From Odontocerum albicorne (Eukaryota; Arthropoda; Insecta; Trichoptera; Odontoceridae): a stretch of 64,000 bases of DNA. The notes under the pieces were generated by a model that was not told where the DNA came from, ran no database searches, and saw nothing but the letters and a program-made list of their open reading frames with translations. The translations under genes and the position numbers were made by a program. How positions within the stretch are numbered: the stretch's first letter is position 1; the number at the start of each line of letters is the position of its first letter. The stretch spans positions 6,426,251 to 6,490,250 of the forward strand of contig OX463838.1 of assembly GCA_949825065.1 (NCBI GenBank). Reading direction: 5' to 3'. Positions 1 through 13,309 of this stretch are shown in pieces.

Positions 1-167
1 ACCCAACAATACCCCAGAGACCTAAAGAGTACTTGTCTCGTTAAGAAGCCGACTGACCTGTCCGGCCCTGTCACCTTGGTAAGATTGATATTTGGTGAAT
101 TGATTTATGTAATCAATTGTGTACATATATTTATTGTTTCCTAAATACAGCAAAAGGCGTGACACTA

Positions 168-660
168 CATTCAATGACGTCGTTCAAGAAGTTCAATTAT
201 TACGGTAATTATAAACTTAAACTTATTGTGATAATATTTTTGTAACCTACATTCAATTACGTCGTTCAAGAAGTTCAATTATTACGGTAATTATAAACTT
301 AAACTTATTGTGATAATATTTTTGTAACCTACATTCAATTACGTCGTTCAAGAAGTTCAATTATTACGGTAATTATAAACTTAAACTTATTGTGATTATA
401 TTTTTGTAACCTACATTCAATTACGTCGTTCAAGAAGTTCAATTATTACGGTAATTATAAACTTAATATTATGATAATATTTTTGTAACCTTCATTCAAT
501 TACGTCGTTCAAGAAGTTCAATTATTACGGTAATTATAAACTTAAACTTATTGTGATAATATTTTTGTTACCTACATTCAACCACGCCGTTTATGAAGTT
601 CAATTAACTATTACTGTAATAAGAAACTTTAATCTATTAAAATTGTATTTTTGTAACATA
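168..660. repeat. 82-bp tandem array
   Basis: Six units beginning CATTCAATTACGTCGTTCAA start at about 168, 250, 332, 414, 493 and 575 (one unit is 79 bp). The first five are nearly identical. Later units decay progressively, and relics can be followed to about 830. Nothing recognisable lies in bases 1-167. Confidence 0.93.
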
Positions 661-839
661 CATAAAAGCACGCCATTTAAGTTGTTCAATAATTACTGTT
701 ATATTATAAGTAACTTAAACTTATTGAGATAATATTTTAAATAGTTCAATTATTACTAGAATAAACTTAATCATATTATTATAATAATTTTCTTACTTAT
801 TTAATATCACGCCATTTCCCTATCATAGCAGTGAAGAAA

Positions 840-1600
840 TGTATTTTTTTGTAATTTTACACATGACAAGAAATATACATAATTTGCAAAAAAAAAAAAA
901 CAACAGGAAATTTAATTTGGGCACACAATTTTAATGAATCTGGGTTTATTGCATTTCATTTGTCGTGTCCTCAGTAAACTAGGCTTTTGCCTGTATCTCA
1001 CTGAAGACTGGGGATAAAGTGCCAGATGTTTCTCTAACAACAGACATATTTCTCCAGCTATTTATCCATACGCCCTCTCATATAGCTGCTGCGATTTATA
1101 TGACTGTTTACATTTCCATCTTTCTTTATAACATTCACTTTGAGCCAACCATACTTTTTTCGGTCTTTCTATACTTTCCACTCACAATCGCAATGTATAT
1201 TTCTTTACTTAGTCTTTTTTCATTCATTTGATCTACATTCCAAAATTATCTCAAGGTACTTTTCCTCTTCCCTCTTTCCAGAGTTTGTTAAGTTGACATT
1301 TATCCATAATCACTTATTTCTGTCTTCTGTATACTGTCACTCCCATGTATTATTATCAGTGCTCGAAATTCTACATTTATTTAATTTCTGACTATCTTTC
1401 CACTTTTCACTCCCAAAAATACTGCTCAGCACTATTTTGTCGTTTGTGTTAAAGTGCCACATTGACCTTGTCTTTAGCTGATACATGCCTTTCTATATTT
1501 GCTAATAAATATTTTATATATTTAATAGCTTTTTCAACAAAAAAAACCAAAGGGATGATCTCTCATCCGTTCAACATATTCAAACAACGTCAATATATGT
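840..1600. other. No recognisable feature
   Basis: AT-rich, pyrimidine-rich on the plus strand. The two small reading frames here have no family signature and low-complexity Phe/Ser/Leu composition. I see nothing else. Confidence 0.5.
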
Positions 1601-2165
1601 AAAAGGAAAAATAAGTAAACAAAACACTTATTTTATATTTTTGTGTTCACCACTGTATATAAAATAAGTGTTTTGTTTACTTGTTTTTCCTTTTACATAA
1701 AACATGGCACCACGAAGTGAAACTATAGTCTTTTCGAAGATTCAAGAAATAATTTCAGCGAGTACGAAAACCAGTGGTAAACACAAAAATATAAAATAAG
1801 TGTTTTATTTACTTACTTATTTTTCCTTTTACATAAAACATGGCACCACAAAGTGAAACTATAGTATTTTCGAAGATTCATGAAATAATTTCAGCGAGTA
1901 CGAAAACCAGTGGTGAACACAAAAATATAAAATAAGTGTTTTATTTACTTATTTTTCATTTTAAATAAAACATGGCACCACGAAGTGAAACTATAGTCTT
2001 TTCGAAGATTCAAGAAATAATTTTAGCGAGTACGAAAACCAGTGGTAAACACGAAAATATAAAATAAGTGTTTTATTTACTTATTTTTCCTTTTACATAA
2101 ATTATGGCACCACAAAGTAAGCTATAGTCTTTTCGAAGATTCAAGAAACAACTTCATTAAAGATT
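1600..2165 (+). repeat. 132-136-bp tandem array derived from a family B Penelope-like pLTR
   Basis: Four units, with their TGGCACCAC words at about 1705, 1841, 1973 and 2105. Each contains CAGTGGTGAACACAAAAATA, AAATAAGTGTTTTATTTAC and a CTTTTCGAAGATTCA segment. The same sequence flanks the hammerhead-containing arms at 34440-34850 and 56935-57590, so this is an array of the outer part of that pLTR without the ribozyme core. The left edge (1600-1680) is an inverted partial unit. Confidence 0.85.
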
Positions 2166-2309
2166 ATTTTATAAAATCAGTTTTAAAACTTATTAACGAT
2201 GCTATTTTTGGTGCCAACTCTTTTTCTGGAAATATATTTTTTCTTAGAGAGTAAGCACGATTTTCTCCGGAAAATGTGTAATACACTCTTATTTTTAATT
2301 TGTTTTTGT

Positions 2310-2522
2310 TTTGCTTTGCCTCACAACCCTCGAGGCCTCGTGAGATATCCCTTCCAGCAGGAAGGTTTTAGTTTTGATTTCCGTTAATACCTATTTTTTT
2401 TTAAATAGTTTTTCCATATAGCCTCTTTGACATCTAACTGATTGGTTGAAAGAGATTGCCACATAGCAATAAATCCACCATGTTGTATTTTACACAGCAA
2501 AAGTATAATACAATACAAAAGT
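2310..2522 (+). mobile_element. SINE remnant with shared LINE-like tail
   Basis: The 3' part (TTGGTTGAAAGAGATTGCC, then ACATAGCAATAAATCCACCA) matches the tail of the tRNA-headed SINEs at 19.7, 21.3, 26.7 and 45.6 kb. The head is too decayed to read A and B boxes. Confidence 0.55.
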
Positions 2523-2529
2523 AAACGCA

Positions 2530-3620
2530 TTGGTTATTAATTCTAGCATGTCGGATCCTTGTGGACTCGAAATTTATTTGATGTGCTATTTTTTTCAAAT
2601 GTCAATAAGAGTTATTTCTTACCATTTTAAACATGGAAATGTTTTAGTTTCAATTTTACTTTAAATTTCATTATGAAAAACCTAAATAACGTATGCTTAT
2701 TAGAAGAAGTCGATTGTTTTTATATCAAACCAAATACTGCAAAGGAACGAAAAAAAATATTTTTGACAAAGTAAACACCTTCATCATATTTGTAAGAACA
2801 TTTTTCAACACAAAGTGAACTCAAAAATAAGCACAAAAAAGTGTGAACATAATTATAATAAATAATTTTGCTTTTTCCTTTCACATAGAGTCGTTGAGAG
2901 ACACAAATGTATTATCGCGTTTTCATCTATTTATGAAAAGCTTTGCGTTCTTCAGTACAGTAATGAAAATAATGTGATAAATCCCTCCTCCCGTCATATT
3001 CCACCCTTATATGAAGTAGAACTGTAAGTAACTACGAATACGTGGAACAAAGAGCGCTCCATTTCAGCGTGGCATTAATCAGGAAATTTCAGGTATGTAG
3101 ACAGTTTCCGACCTTTTTCTATATCAGGGTCTCAAAATAAACACATAAGTTTCTTTTGCTACTTTAAGTCAGTACGAATACTTTATTTTCGAGAGAGTTT
3201 CAACAAAATTAATAAACTCGTATTTTATAAAGAATACTTTGTAAGTTACAATTTTTACTATTTTTTTAGTAAATATTACCAATCGTTTAAGTATACCCAA
3301 ATTGGAAAAATTGCCTTAACTTTAAACACAACTTGAAAACAATTTATAAGTAGGACCGGTTATCTTCGGCAAAGTTTTAAGTATTTTTATTGCAAAGCTA
3401 ATCACGTTTTATTATAGTTTTGTTTGAAATTTACAAATTTCATACGGTACTTAAGCTAAACAGATATTTAAAAGTTAAGGGTCTTACAAATTGAGCGGTT
3501 TTTTTTTTTTTTTTTTTTAATTATTACTACTTATTATTTATCTTAAAGAAAGCATTCACCAAATAATAACGGGAAACAATCAAAAGAAGTGATCCACAGC
3601 AATATGTTTTTGTACCAATA
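2530..3620. other. No recognisable feature
   Basis: AT-rich sequence with a 19-base T run near 3502. No coding motif, terminal repeat or tandem unit seen. Confidence 0.5.
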
Positions 3621-3626
3621 TCATGT

Positions 3627-3882
3627 CTGTGGCGTTATGGCAGAAATCGATATGTACGTTTTACCTTAGTTTACAGGAGAAGCAATATTAACTTTGATAA
3701 GCTGTTAAAATCAGTACAAATAAGCATTTTTTAAGTTTTTCCAAACAATATATTTTTTGTTTGGATAATGACTGACACACCAAGTTTTGCCACAACATGC
3801 TGAAAAATATTTCTTATAAATTAGAAAAATAAATGCAAAATGACAAAAAACGGACATATCAACTTCTGCCATAACGCCACAG
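3627..3882. mobile_element. 256-bp MITE, CTG...CAG ends, 4-bp ATGT target duplication
   Basis: Terminal inverted repeats of about 30 bp: CTGTGGCGTTATGGCAGAAA at the left and its near-perfect complement ending at 3882. The flanks are ATGT at 3623-3626 and ATGT at 3883-3886. There is no coding capacity. The 4-bp duplication and CTG/CAG ends match those of the element at 35289-35671. The superfamily is not identified. Confidence 0.88.
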
Positions 3883-4179
3883 ATGTATTCTGCACATGGA
3901 TGATATCGAGAATTGTATAAAAGTTCGTTAAGGGAAGCTTTTTTATAAGATAGAAAATAATATCGATAGAAGCGTGAGAGTAAAAACCCCCTTTTTTTCG
4001 TGTTACTGAAAATAAACTAAAATGTATTATTGTTAAGAGAATGCGTAATGCCGTTGCTATGGAATGTCAAAGAAGTTATAATTTGAACTGGTTCATGTAA
4101 ATAGGATTTGAATCATCCAATTTAAGTTACATTTAAAGGTGCTTTATTGAATTTAGGTTAAAAGTTATATATTTTATAT

Positions 4180-4857
4180 TTTTGTAGTTATAACATGTAT
4201 TTAAGTAGATAACCACTGACTTAAAATATGATTACTTATAAGAATGAAAAAATCGTTTTATTTACTTTTAAATAAGATGGATTGTGTAACTCTTTTGCAT
4301 TGTTGGTACGAGTTTTTTGTAGTTATAACATTTATTTAAGTATATAACAACTGACTTAAAATATGATTACTTATAAGAATGAAAAAATCGTTTTATTTAC
4401 TTTTAAATAAGATGGATTGTGTAACTCTTTTGCATTGTTGGTACGAGTATTTTGTAGTTATAACATTTATTTAAGTAGATAACAACTGACTTAAAATATG
4501 ATTAATTATAAGAATGAAAAAATCGTTTTATTTACTTTTAAATAAGATGGATTGTGTAACTCTTTTGCATTGTTGGTACGAGTCTTTTGTAGTAATAACA
4601 TTTATTTAAGTAGATAACAACTGACTTAAAATATGATTACTTATGAGAATGAAAAAATCGTTTTATTAACTTTTAAATAAGATGGATTGTGTAACTCTTT
4701 TGCATTGTTGGTACGAGTATTTTGTAGTTATAACATTTATTTAAGTAGATAACAACTGACTTAAAATATGATTACTTATAAGAATGAAAAAATCGTTTTA
4801 TTTACTTTTAAATAAGATGGATTGTGTAACTCTTTTGCATTGTTGGTACGAGTATTA
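4180..4857. repeat. 135-bp tandem array, five units
   Basis: GTTGGTACGAGT recurs at exactly 135-base spacing (near 4306, 4441, 4576, 4711 and 4846). The units differ by only a few bases, implying recent amplification. No coding content. Confidence 0.95.
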
Positions 4858-4929
4858 TGAAAATATTTTGGCACTGATATGTCCTTAAACCGTTTGGTGT
4901 AAACATTTAAGATGTATCTATTATATTTG

Positions 4930-5664
<735 letters not shown>

Positions 5665-5699
5665 TTATTTACAAATGTTAATTTATTTCACTAGCTTTC

Positions 5700-5935
5700 A
5701 ATAATTCACTTTAAAATATTATTTTGTACTACGTTGTTTAGAGAGCAAACTCTCATCAAGTCTGGCAGCTTAAGCAATGCTTAATCAAATTATTTCCATA
5801 AGGCAATCAATTTCAAATAATCAGAAATATGTTTATGAGCCCTTAGCTCGGAATCAAACCCGCAACTTCCGGGTAAGAAAACAGGCGTCATATCAATCGG
5901 GACATATGTCATTCATTAAAGCCTTAAAAATATAA
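5700..5935 (-). mobile_element. SINE debris (two partial elements)
   Basis: At 5835-5925 the minus strand reads a tRNA-like head with GATATGACGCCTG and a B-box-like GGGTTTGATTCC. At 5735-5760 a GAGAGTTTGCTCTCT word matches SINE family H. Both are truncated. Confidence 0.5.
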
Positions 5936-5939
5936 TATT

Positions 5940-8900
5940 ACCGTGATAAAAAATTACGTTTACAAATTTTTATTTCATTTTAAAAGTCGTTAGTTTTAAA
6001 CCGTATATTTTGAAGGCGTGTATTCGAAAATGTTACTGTATATTAAAAGGAATATCAAAACGAGTCGTGAAATCTGGGACCTGATAAAATTAAAGGTCTG
6101 CCGAAATTTGTGATGCCTCCGACCATATTTAGTGATGCCTTTATATTATCTTAATTTCGTCTCTAACGGACAGTGGTATCGTTGTAATATTAAGATCGAG
6201 GGATATTTTCCCTTAAAGAATATATTTCAAATAAAATCATACATTTTCAATTATTACTTTATCTTTCCTCGTTAAATTCACAAAAATCGAGATATTTTAT
6301 TAAATTAACTATTAAAGGACTGTTTTCATCACTTATATTATACAAAATACGTAAAATTCAATAGTTCACATTGTAAAGTATCTATTAAAAATCGAATAAA
6401 GGGGACCAAAACACGAAAAAAAATTACTTGACAGTAAATTTCAGCATCACCGTCTTTTCTTCTCTTTTATTTTTATTAGAAATCTTATTTAGTGAGTGTA
6501 TTAATGACACTTGGATCGAAATAAGACTGTTTGGTCTAGGATCGAATCTAAAATTCAAATTAATGAGGGAAAATTTTAAATAGAATATTTAATATTATAC
6601 AAAATTGATTTTTTCAACAGCGAGAAATATATTGGCATATGCTTTGTCTCACCTCTTCAGCTTACGTACACATAAATGTGTTACAAAATGAGAAATGTAT
6701 TCTCATAACTTTTTGTACGTATAAAAGTAAATGTCACATTCGTCCCGGTTTCTCTTAATTAAAACAATTTATTTGTTTCGGTTTACTCTATACATTTAAT
6801 ATCAATATATAATTTGGCTAAAGCCATGATTTCAAAAATTAAATAAAACATACTATGACCGTCAAGTGAAAATGAAACAAAATATATATGATGCAGAAAT
6901 TACTGCGTTAAATGAGAACACCAATTTTGAAACGTACGTTTTTGAAGTAAAATAATCAGAAATTGGAAGGTGGAATTTTAAAATTTAGTCGTTTATTTTT
7001 TAAAGTAAAAACTTACTTTGTACATTTTTACAAAACAAAAGATAATACGTTTATTGTCATTTGCACGTTTCGAGTACATACGCACTTAAAAAAGGTATTA
7101 TTCAGAGGTATTATTCAGAGTAATATCACACAATTTGATGATGTTTCAAAGGGATAAAATTTCAAAAATCTTTGATAATGCAAAAGTTAGAAATATCTGG
7201 TGCAACTGTATGTTTCTAAAACTTATTGAAGAAAACATTTTTAATATGACTCCAATACCCAAATTGATAAGAAAAGACCGTGGGACTGCAAAGCGAAGAA
7301 AAATGGAACAATGATGGTTACGGCGATAAAATTTAAACTATTAACAAAGACAATCTTTAATAAGGATTGAAGATCGGCAAAACAAAATGAAAGACGCTAG
7401 TAGACGAAGACAAATAATATGACAATTGGTAATATACAGGAACGGCATGGACAACATGGTAAAGCTGAAGATTTCAAGAATCATTCATCACATAATTAAC
7501 GTGTATATTGCAATTCGTAGGACGCAAAACACTTATTACTTGAGCTTTCAAAGGACAAACTGTTTGCCCCATAAGAGACATGGCGTGACTGGATAGAATG
7601 TCAGTGGGCCTAACAATTAACAAGTCGATATCCTTCAATGGGCTTTTCATGCAATGTCACACAAAGTGGCATTCTATGGCGCTGTTATGTCGAATCAGTA
7701 TCTAACGTTAGGGCAATAATACATTTTATTTACGTGATTGACGACACAACAGTGTATTTTACATTAAGTGGTTTTATGTGAAAAGAAGCTCGTGTCAATA
7801 ATTGTTACATAAATGCGTTACTCGAAAACCATTAAAAAGAAAACTGAATTTATTCGAAAGTGCATTACTTTCAATTTAATTTGACAAAATGCAGGTGAAA
7901 AGTGTTTAAGAAATCACATAGAACATTACGCAATTTGAATCCAAGAAGCTATAGGCCCTGAAATTTCATACGTTGACAAAACTAAATTGTTGAGTGATTC
8001 TCTTAATTTGTCGATAAGTTTTATTTTTCAACACCCAATATCTAATTTATGCTGTATCACAAATCACATATAAGGAATAAATTTACTTTCTCAATTCACT
8101 TATGTACAAAGATTAACGCCTTAAGACCCGACAGATATCAGTAAATGTTTTTACCAAAAAACAAAGCATTTTTTTTTATTGAAATATGTGTACCATACAT
8201 ATATCGATGTCGTTAAAAATACAGTGAAAGCAAACAACGTTAAACATTCTTTTTTAAAAAAATATGGATTTCCACGAAATTACAAAAAAATTGTTTGATT
8301 TAACTTTAAAGTCATCAAAATGGAATTTTGACAATATAACTTCGAAATATTGTTAATGTTAACAATTTCAGCAAATTACCTTTAAAATATTTCGAAAACT
8401 CATAATATTATTGGAATTTTTCACTTATCCATACCATAATAGAATTTTTACCTTTAAATTTGGAAATATTTCATAAGACTGTAATATATAATTTCAGCAA
8501 TTATAATAAATTTGATGTGAAACTAGGCCACAATAATAAATCAAAAAGTAAATTTCAATATTCGGGTAAAGTATTCAAATACCACTTGTTACGGGGAATT
8601 TTGTGGAAATTGTAATATAACAGAAGCGATTCCAATTTTTACAAATATGTGTAATTATTTTCCTAGAAAATATTTTAAAAGCCACAACAAATATAATATA
8701 AATATTAAGTTAATATAAAATTTTTGGTAAATATAATATTTTAAATCACGAATATTTTACACAATATTTGAAAAACAATTTTGAGTATTTGTGGTAATCC
8801 ATGAAAGGCTGATATTCGAACACAAGTCATCTAAGTTTCTCTAAGGTTCGAGACCGCTGTTTTGATCTTCCAATCCTCTTGAAATAAACGATATTTTAAG

Positions 8901-9095
8901 GGTGATCAAGGTCCGGCCATGACTTCAAAGGGTAGGAATTCCACTCATGATTATGAGTCGGTCACAACTTCAAAGTATATCCATTATCTAGCACCTTGAA
9001 GACAGGCGACTTCAAAGTGCCAGGATGTGTATGGACCTAAATGAAGGATTTTTGTGGCATTCCAGTATTTCTGGCCAAAAACTTACGAAATTAAG
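5940..9095. other. Mostly featureless; one LINE-tail fragment
   Basis: About 3 kb of AT-rich DNA. At 7722-7780 there is a fragment matching LINE family E (GACGACACAACAGTGT). At 8930-9010 there is a short imperfect duplication of GACTTCAAAG-type words. Small reading frames here lack any recognisable domain. Confidence 0.5.
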
Positions 9096-9099
9096 ATAA

Positions 9100-9470
9100 A
9101 TGCGATAACAATTAGAGCATTACTTAGAATATGTAGAAAAAACATTTATGAGGGAATAATAAATAAGGGTTAAAAGAAACGAATGTGAATTGAAAGAAAA
9201 TGCAGTAATTAAAATGAAAAAAATATGGTTGAGAAGATGTAACATCGGAAAAATAATTAATTTAAAAAAAACTACATCTTAAAAAACGTAGCACGGACAA
9301 ATGGATCATATTGTGAAAGAGGGCAATATGTTTTTAATAAGAGAGTATGCATGACAAGTTTTATGGATGTGGCGTAGAATGAAGTGGAGACTGTTCTCTA
9401 CCTTCTCCAATAGGGGAATTGTGTAGAGGTGATTATGCTGATATTGATAATGTTATCTACCTTATGAAAC
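9100..9470 (+). mobile_element. RTE family G C-terminal remnant
   Basis: A decayed copy that can be aligned by words such as AAAATGCAGTAATTAAAATG, GAGTATGCATGACAAG and CCAATAGGGGAATTGTGTAG to the copies at 49.6 and 4.9 kb. Many stops. Confidence 0.55.
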
Positions 9471-9837
9471 GTGTATGGTAATTTATAATTAATTAATTCC
9501 TTGGAAACAATGAATGAACAAGTTAGGGCTGATAAATGGCCAAACCTTTGCAATCTCTCTTATTTTTTTATATAACCACTTGGAAAAGTTTTGAATGCTT
9601 ACTGCAAAATAAAGCACATCATTTTATTTTATTTAAGTTCACTTGAAGTGGACTTTTTTAGCAGCGTTCTCATATCTTCCCATTCAAACTGTTTGATTAA
9701 AAAACATCACAATTTCAATAAAGTGCATTGTTATTATTATATTATATAACCGTTTTATTCTATACAATACAACTTAAATTGAAGAAAGAAATATTGAGGA
9801 GATTTGGACATGCAAAAATAATGAATGATGTACAATA

Positions 9838-10135
9838 ACGACCTCTGTGGCCTAGTTGGTAAGACGCTTGTCTCCCGACCCGGATATTGTCGGTTAGATT
9901 CCCGTTAGAACCCAGTTCTTGTGTAACCAAGGTCGAAATACAACTGAGTTTTTCTATACAAAGCATCTTGCTGGAAGGGTTCTGCTACCTGCTCGCGTTT
10001 GAATCTACCCTCTAACGGTTTCCAGGAAAAAATTAAGCCGTACATGCTCTTGTCAAACAGACTAATACAAAGTTACCAATTGTTGATGGAATTTGATTGT
10101 ATAGAAAACAGTGTGAAATTAGTTTATTCTTTTAA
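9838..10135 (+). mobile_element. tRNA-derived SINE
   Basis: The head contains an A-box-like TGGCCTAGTTGG and a B-box-like GGTTAGATTCC about 45 bases later. This is the spacing of an internal RNA polymerase III promoter. The body continues with a segment not seen in the other SINEs. The sequence does not fold as a full tRNA, so it is not a tRNA gene. Confidence 0.65.
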
Positions 10136-10681
10136 ACTATAACAACAGGTGTAAGAAATGCATACTTATCTACACCATAAACAAAAAATATGATCACATA
10201 AGGAGAGTGTGATTAGAGGTAAATTTAACTTATCACATTTATAGTACAAGTAAGCGATGGTTATATAGGGGAAGTTAGGTCAATTCCTTCGAGCTTATTT
10301 CAACCAAATTCCACTTTGCACACCTACTCCTCGATTTATGCAAGTATTATACAATACAATACAAACTTAGTAGGTAGCATGTGGCAAGCTTTTCCAACCG
10401 ACTAAAAAATATAAAGTTTTTTTACTACTTACAGAACTTTTATTACAAATATTTTGATACCAACGTTACTCTTGTCCACAGCCCCCGTCGCAAAGCGTTT
10501 TAATTAACAATTATTATTAATTGAAAACTAATATTAATGAAAAGATTTTGTTGTTAAATTCTTAAGAAAGAAAATTCTTAAACATTTAAAGAATTTAAAT
10601 TATAATTGATTCAAATTGTGACCAAAAATTATGTTATTCATTTATTTATTATATTAATACTCGTACAATACTATGTATAGT

Positions 10682-10918
10682 TAAGGCATTACCATTTGAA
10701 AGTTTTAATACCTTATAATTTAATTTTTCAAACACTGTTTATTCCACTTTATACAACGGTATAGCCCTATCGGTTTCAAGGTTTTCACTTCATCATAAGG
10801 AGAGAGCACAAACAAGACTCTCTCCTCTAATGATGAGGTGAAAACCTTGAAACCGATAGGGTTATACCGTTACGTAAAGTGGAATAAACAGTGTTTGATA
10901 AAACCAATTATAACACAA
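10682..10918. mobile_element. Family A Penelope-like fold-back (pLTR hairpin)
   Basis: Two inverted arms of about 80 bp (10734-10810 and 10822-10902) are separated by a loop of about a dozen bases. They are followed and preceded by the AAACACTG/CAGTGTTT words also bounding the 46.7-kb element. Both arms hold GAAACCGATAGGG, the pLTR hammerhead region. Both ribozyme cores are mutated (CTAATGA on plus, CTTATGA on minus). Confidence 0.75.
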
Positions 10919-10919
10919 T

Positions 10920-11960
10920 ATTGACAACTAATTACTTTGCTATTCCCCTAAATGCCCGTAAGACGTGTTTCGACCTCGTATCCCAAGGTTTTCTACAAGC
11001 GAAATGGTTCCAATTTATCAAAAGAACAATGCGTAGGTTTTACAGATCCCTAAGCTGACCTAATAATTGTTCTCGTAACTAATCGGGACCATTCTGTTTG
11101 AAGAAAGTCTTGAGATATTAGTTAAAAACATGTGTCATATTCGAATAAGGTCTGTCATAAAGTAAAAACCAAAACCATTGATAAATAATTCACTAAATTT
11201 AATTGATAAAAAACTTCAAAATCCCCTACCTTAAAACCAGTTCTGTTTTTCAAGCATTAAATCTACCTGAAATATTTGATTTCGGGTTTTCAAATTATGC
11301 AAAATATGAAAAGTGCCTCGGGGTTACAAATTCCCACAATAATTTCATTTCTCAAGCCAAACTGGCCGTGCCTAATTCAATGCGAATAGTTAAATCTTCT
11401 CGGTAATATATTATTTCGAAACCTTTTTTTTTTAGAAAGATAAATCTGTCTGAATTTCTCGACTAACGTAAAAAACATTTGAAGATTTCATATCTCTTAT
11501 AAAATCGGCCTGTAAACTTTGACAAGTTAAAACAGTTTCGTAATATTAAGCAACATTATTGATATCGGCAACATCTGTTCCATCTACACCTATTGAAACA
11601 GCTTTTGACTTTGACCCAGAGGTTTCGGGTTCAATTAGCAAAAAAACAAACAGTAAAATAAAAAAACAAAGGTTTTGGTTTTTACTTCGTGAAACTCTAT
11701 ATTAGATTTTTTTCCCCACACATATTGCTACCTTCTATGCCAAGGATCTTTTTACAGTTTAAGAGAGCTTCGGCATAGAGGGAAGAAACACGTAGAGTAT
11801 ATGCAAGGATTACTGTTATTAGTGGGAAAACAAAGTAATTAATTGTTGAATATATATTATTCCAAGGAAATTCAAAGTGTTTCAGTGTTTTATTTTAACT
11901 TAACAAACAGTTTCATCATGTATTTGTTTGGTTGAAAAATATGTTGTGCTCCCTACATTG
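10920..11960. other. No recognisable feature
   Basis: AT-rich DNA. A 67-codon reading frame near 11203 has no recognisable domain. Nothing else supported. Confidence 0.5.
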
Positions 11961-11965
11961 TTATA

Positions 11966-12420
11966 TGGGATGGTACAACAAAAACTGCAATTTTAAATGA
12001 ATGGAAAAAAAAAACAAGTTATTTTTAAACGTTCATGTTTATTGATATCAATATAGTTACTGCATATGAGAATTATGTGTAGAAAATGAAGCTGGTCAAA
12101 TGGCCACCTTGGCTCTTGTTAGAGATGACGAATCTTTGAACAAAATTTTCAATATATCTGCAATGACAAAAGTGATGTTAGATTTAAGGTCATCAATGGT
12201 TTTTAGATTTTTGGTGAACACTTGAAATTTAACATAACCCAAAGAGAAAAAATCTAAAGGGGCTAGATCACACGATCGTGGAGGCCAATTCACATTTTCA
12301 CGACGAGAAATTATACGATAGGAGAACTTTCCTGTAATAAAGCTATTGTTTATCATCAGTATGACAAGTAGCCCCCGCCCCATCTTGTTGGAATCACATG
12401 TTTTCCAAGTCTAAATCGTT
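11966..12420 (-). pseudogene. Tc1/mariner-group transposase C-terminus
   Basis: Minus-strand translation from 12383 contains NWPPRSCDLAPLDFFSLGYVK, the signature around the last catalytic Asp of insect Tc1/mariner-related (DDE) transposases, followed by a typical LKSNI helix. The N-terminal two thirds are missing. Just past the C-terminus, at 11967-11998, lies GGGATGGTACAACAAAAACT. It resembles the terminal repeat of the adjacent MITE at 12494, so it may be this element's own end. Confidence 0.75.
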
Positions 12421-12493
12421 CAATTGGTGCTAAAAAAAAAGTTGGAATCATGTCACGATTTTGATTTCCATTGACTGAATGTATGATTTCATA

Positions 12494-12671
12494 GGGCTGC
12501 GCAACAATAACTGCGATTTTTAATTTCCTGTCATTTTTTCAGTTGTCAAACGTATAGTATTTATAATGGACATACGTCATCTATGTTACAAAATCTAGTA
12601 ATTAATTATGCAGCGGTAAACGTTGCACAACTTAATTAAAAATTGCAATTGCAGTTCTTATTGCGCAGCCC
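12494..12671. mobile_element. 178-bp MITE with TA target duplication
   Basis: Inverted ends GGGCTGCGCAACAATAACTG and CAGTTCTTATTGCGCAGCCC, flanked by TA on both sides. Its terminal repeat resembles the sequence beside the transposase relic at 11966-12420, so it is probably a non-autonomous member of that Tc1/mariner family. Confidence 0.82.
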
Positions 12672-12679
12672 TATATTTC

Positions 12680-13305
12680 CTAAAGATTTTTATACATTTT
12701 TTTTATTTCTGAAAAATTAATAAAACGAGAGCTTTTTGTTTTTTAACGTTATTTTCTGAACAAGCTTTTACATGATGCAACACAAAGTTGTATTAAAATT
12801 TTATCTTGTGGAACAAAACTTATCGACTATTAAATATGATGATTCCTTAAAACATTAATATTGGACTCTGATTAAACTTGTGGAATATCTCGTTTAGTCG
12901 AAGCAAGTCACCATATCTATCCCACGTCAATCTGTTATTTGTAGTAGATGATCCTATCGTATGGGAAGAAAATCTTTGTGATTTCATAAGTTTATATAAA
13001 AGAGTTATTAAAAGTTTTTATTGACCAAGAATTTCATATGGAAACGCAAGGAGTTATTAAATATGTATTGCTATGAAAACTTTGTTAGAAAAACGATTTA
13101 ATACCTTTATTTGTTGAAAATATAAAACCGGCATATAAATTATTCAATACGCTATTCATATAAATGTAGAAATAGTAATTACTCCGTGTTAACACACCAG
13201 ACTATGCTACGAACATATTTCATAGAGATGTGCTTCATTTGTAATGAGAGTAACACATTAAGAAAGAAAAACTATACAATATTTTTTTGGACTACACATC
13301 TTCAG
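12680..13305. other. No recognisable feature
   Basis: AT-rich sequence with no coding motif, terminal repeat or tandem unit visible. Confidence 0.5.
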
Positions 13306-13309
13306 AATA

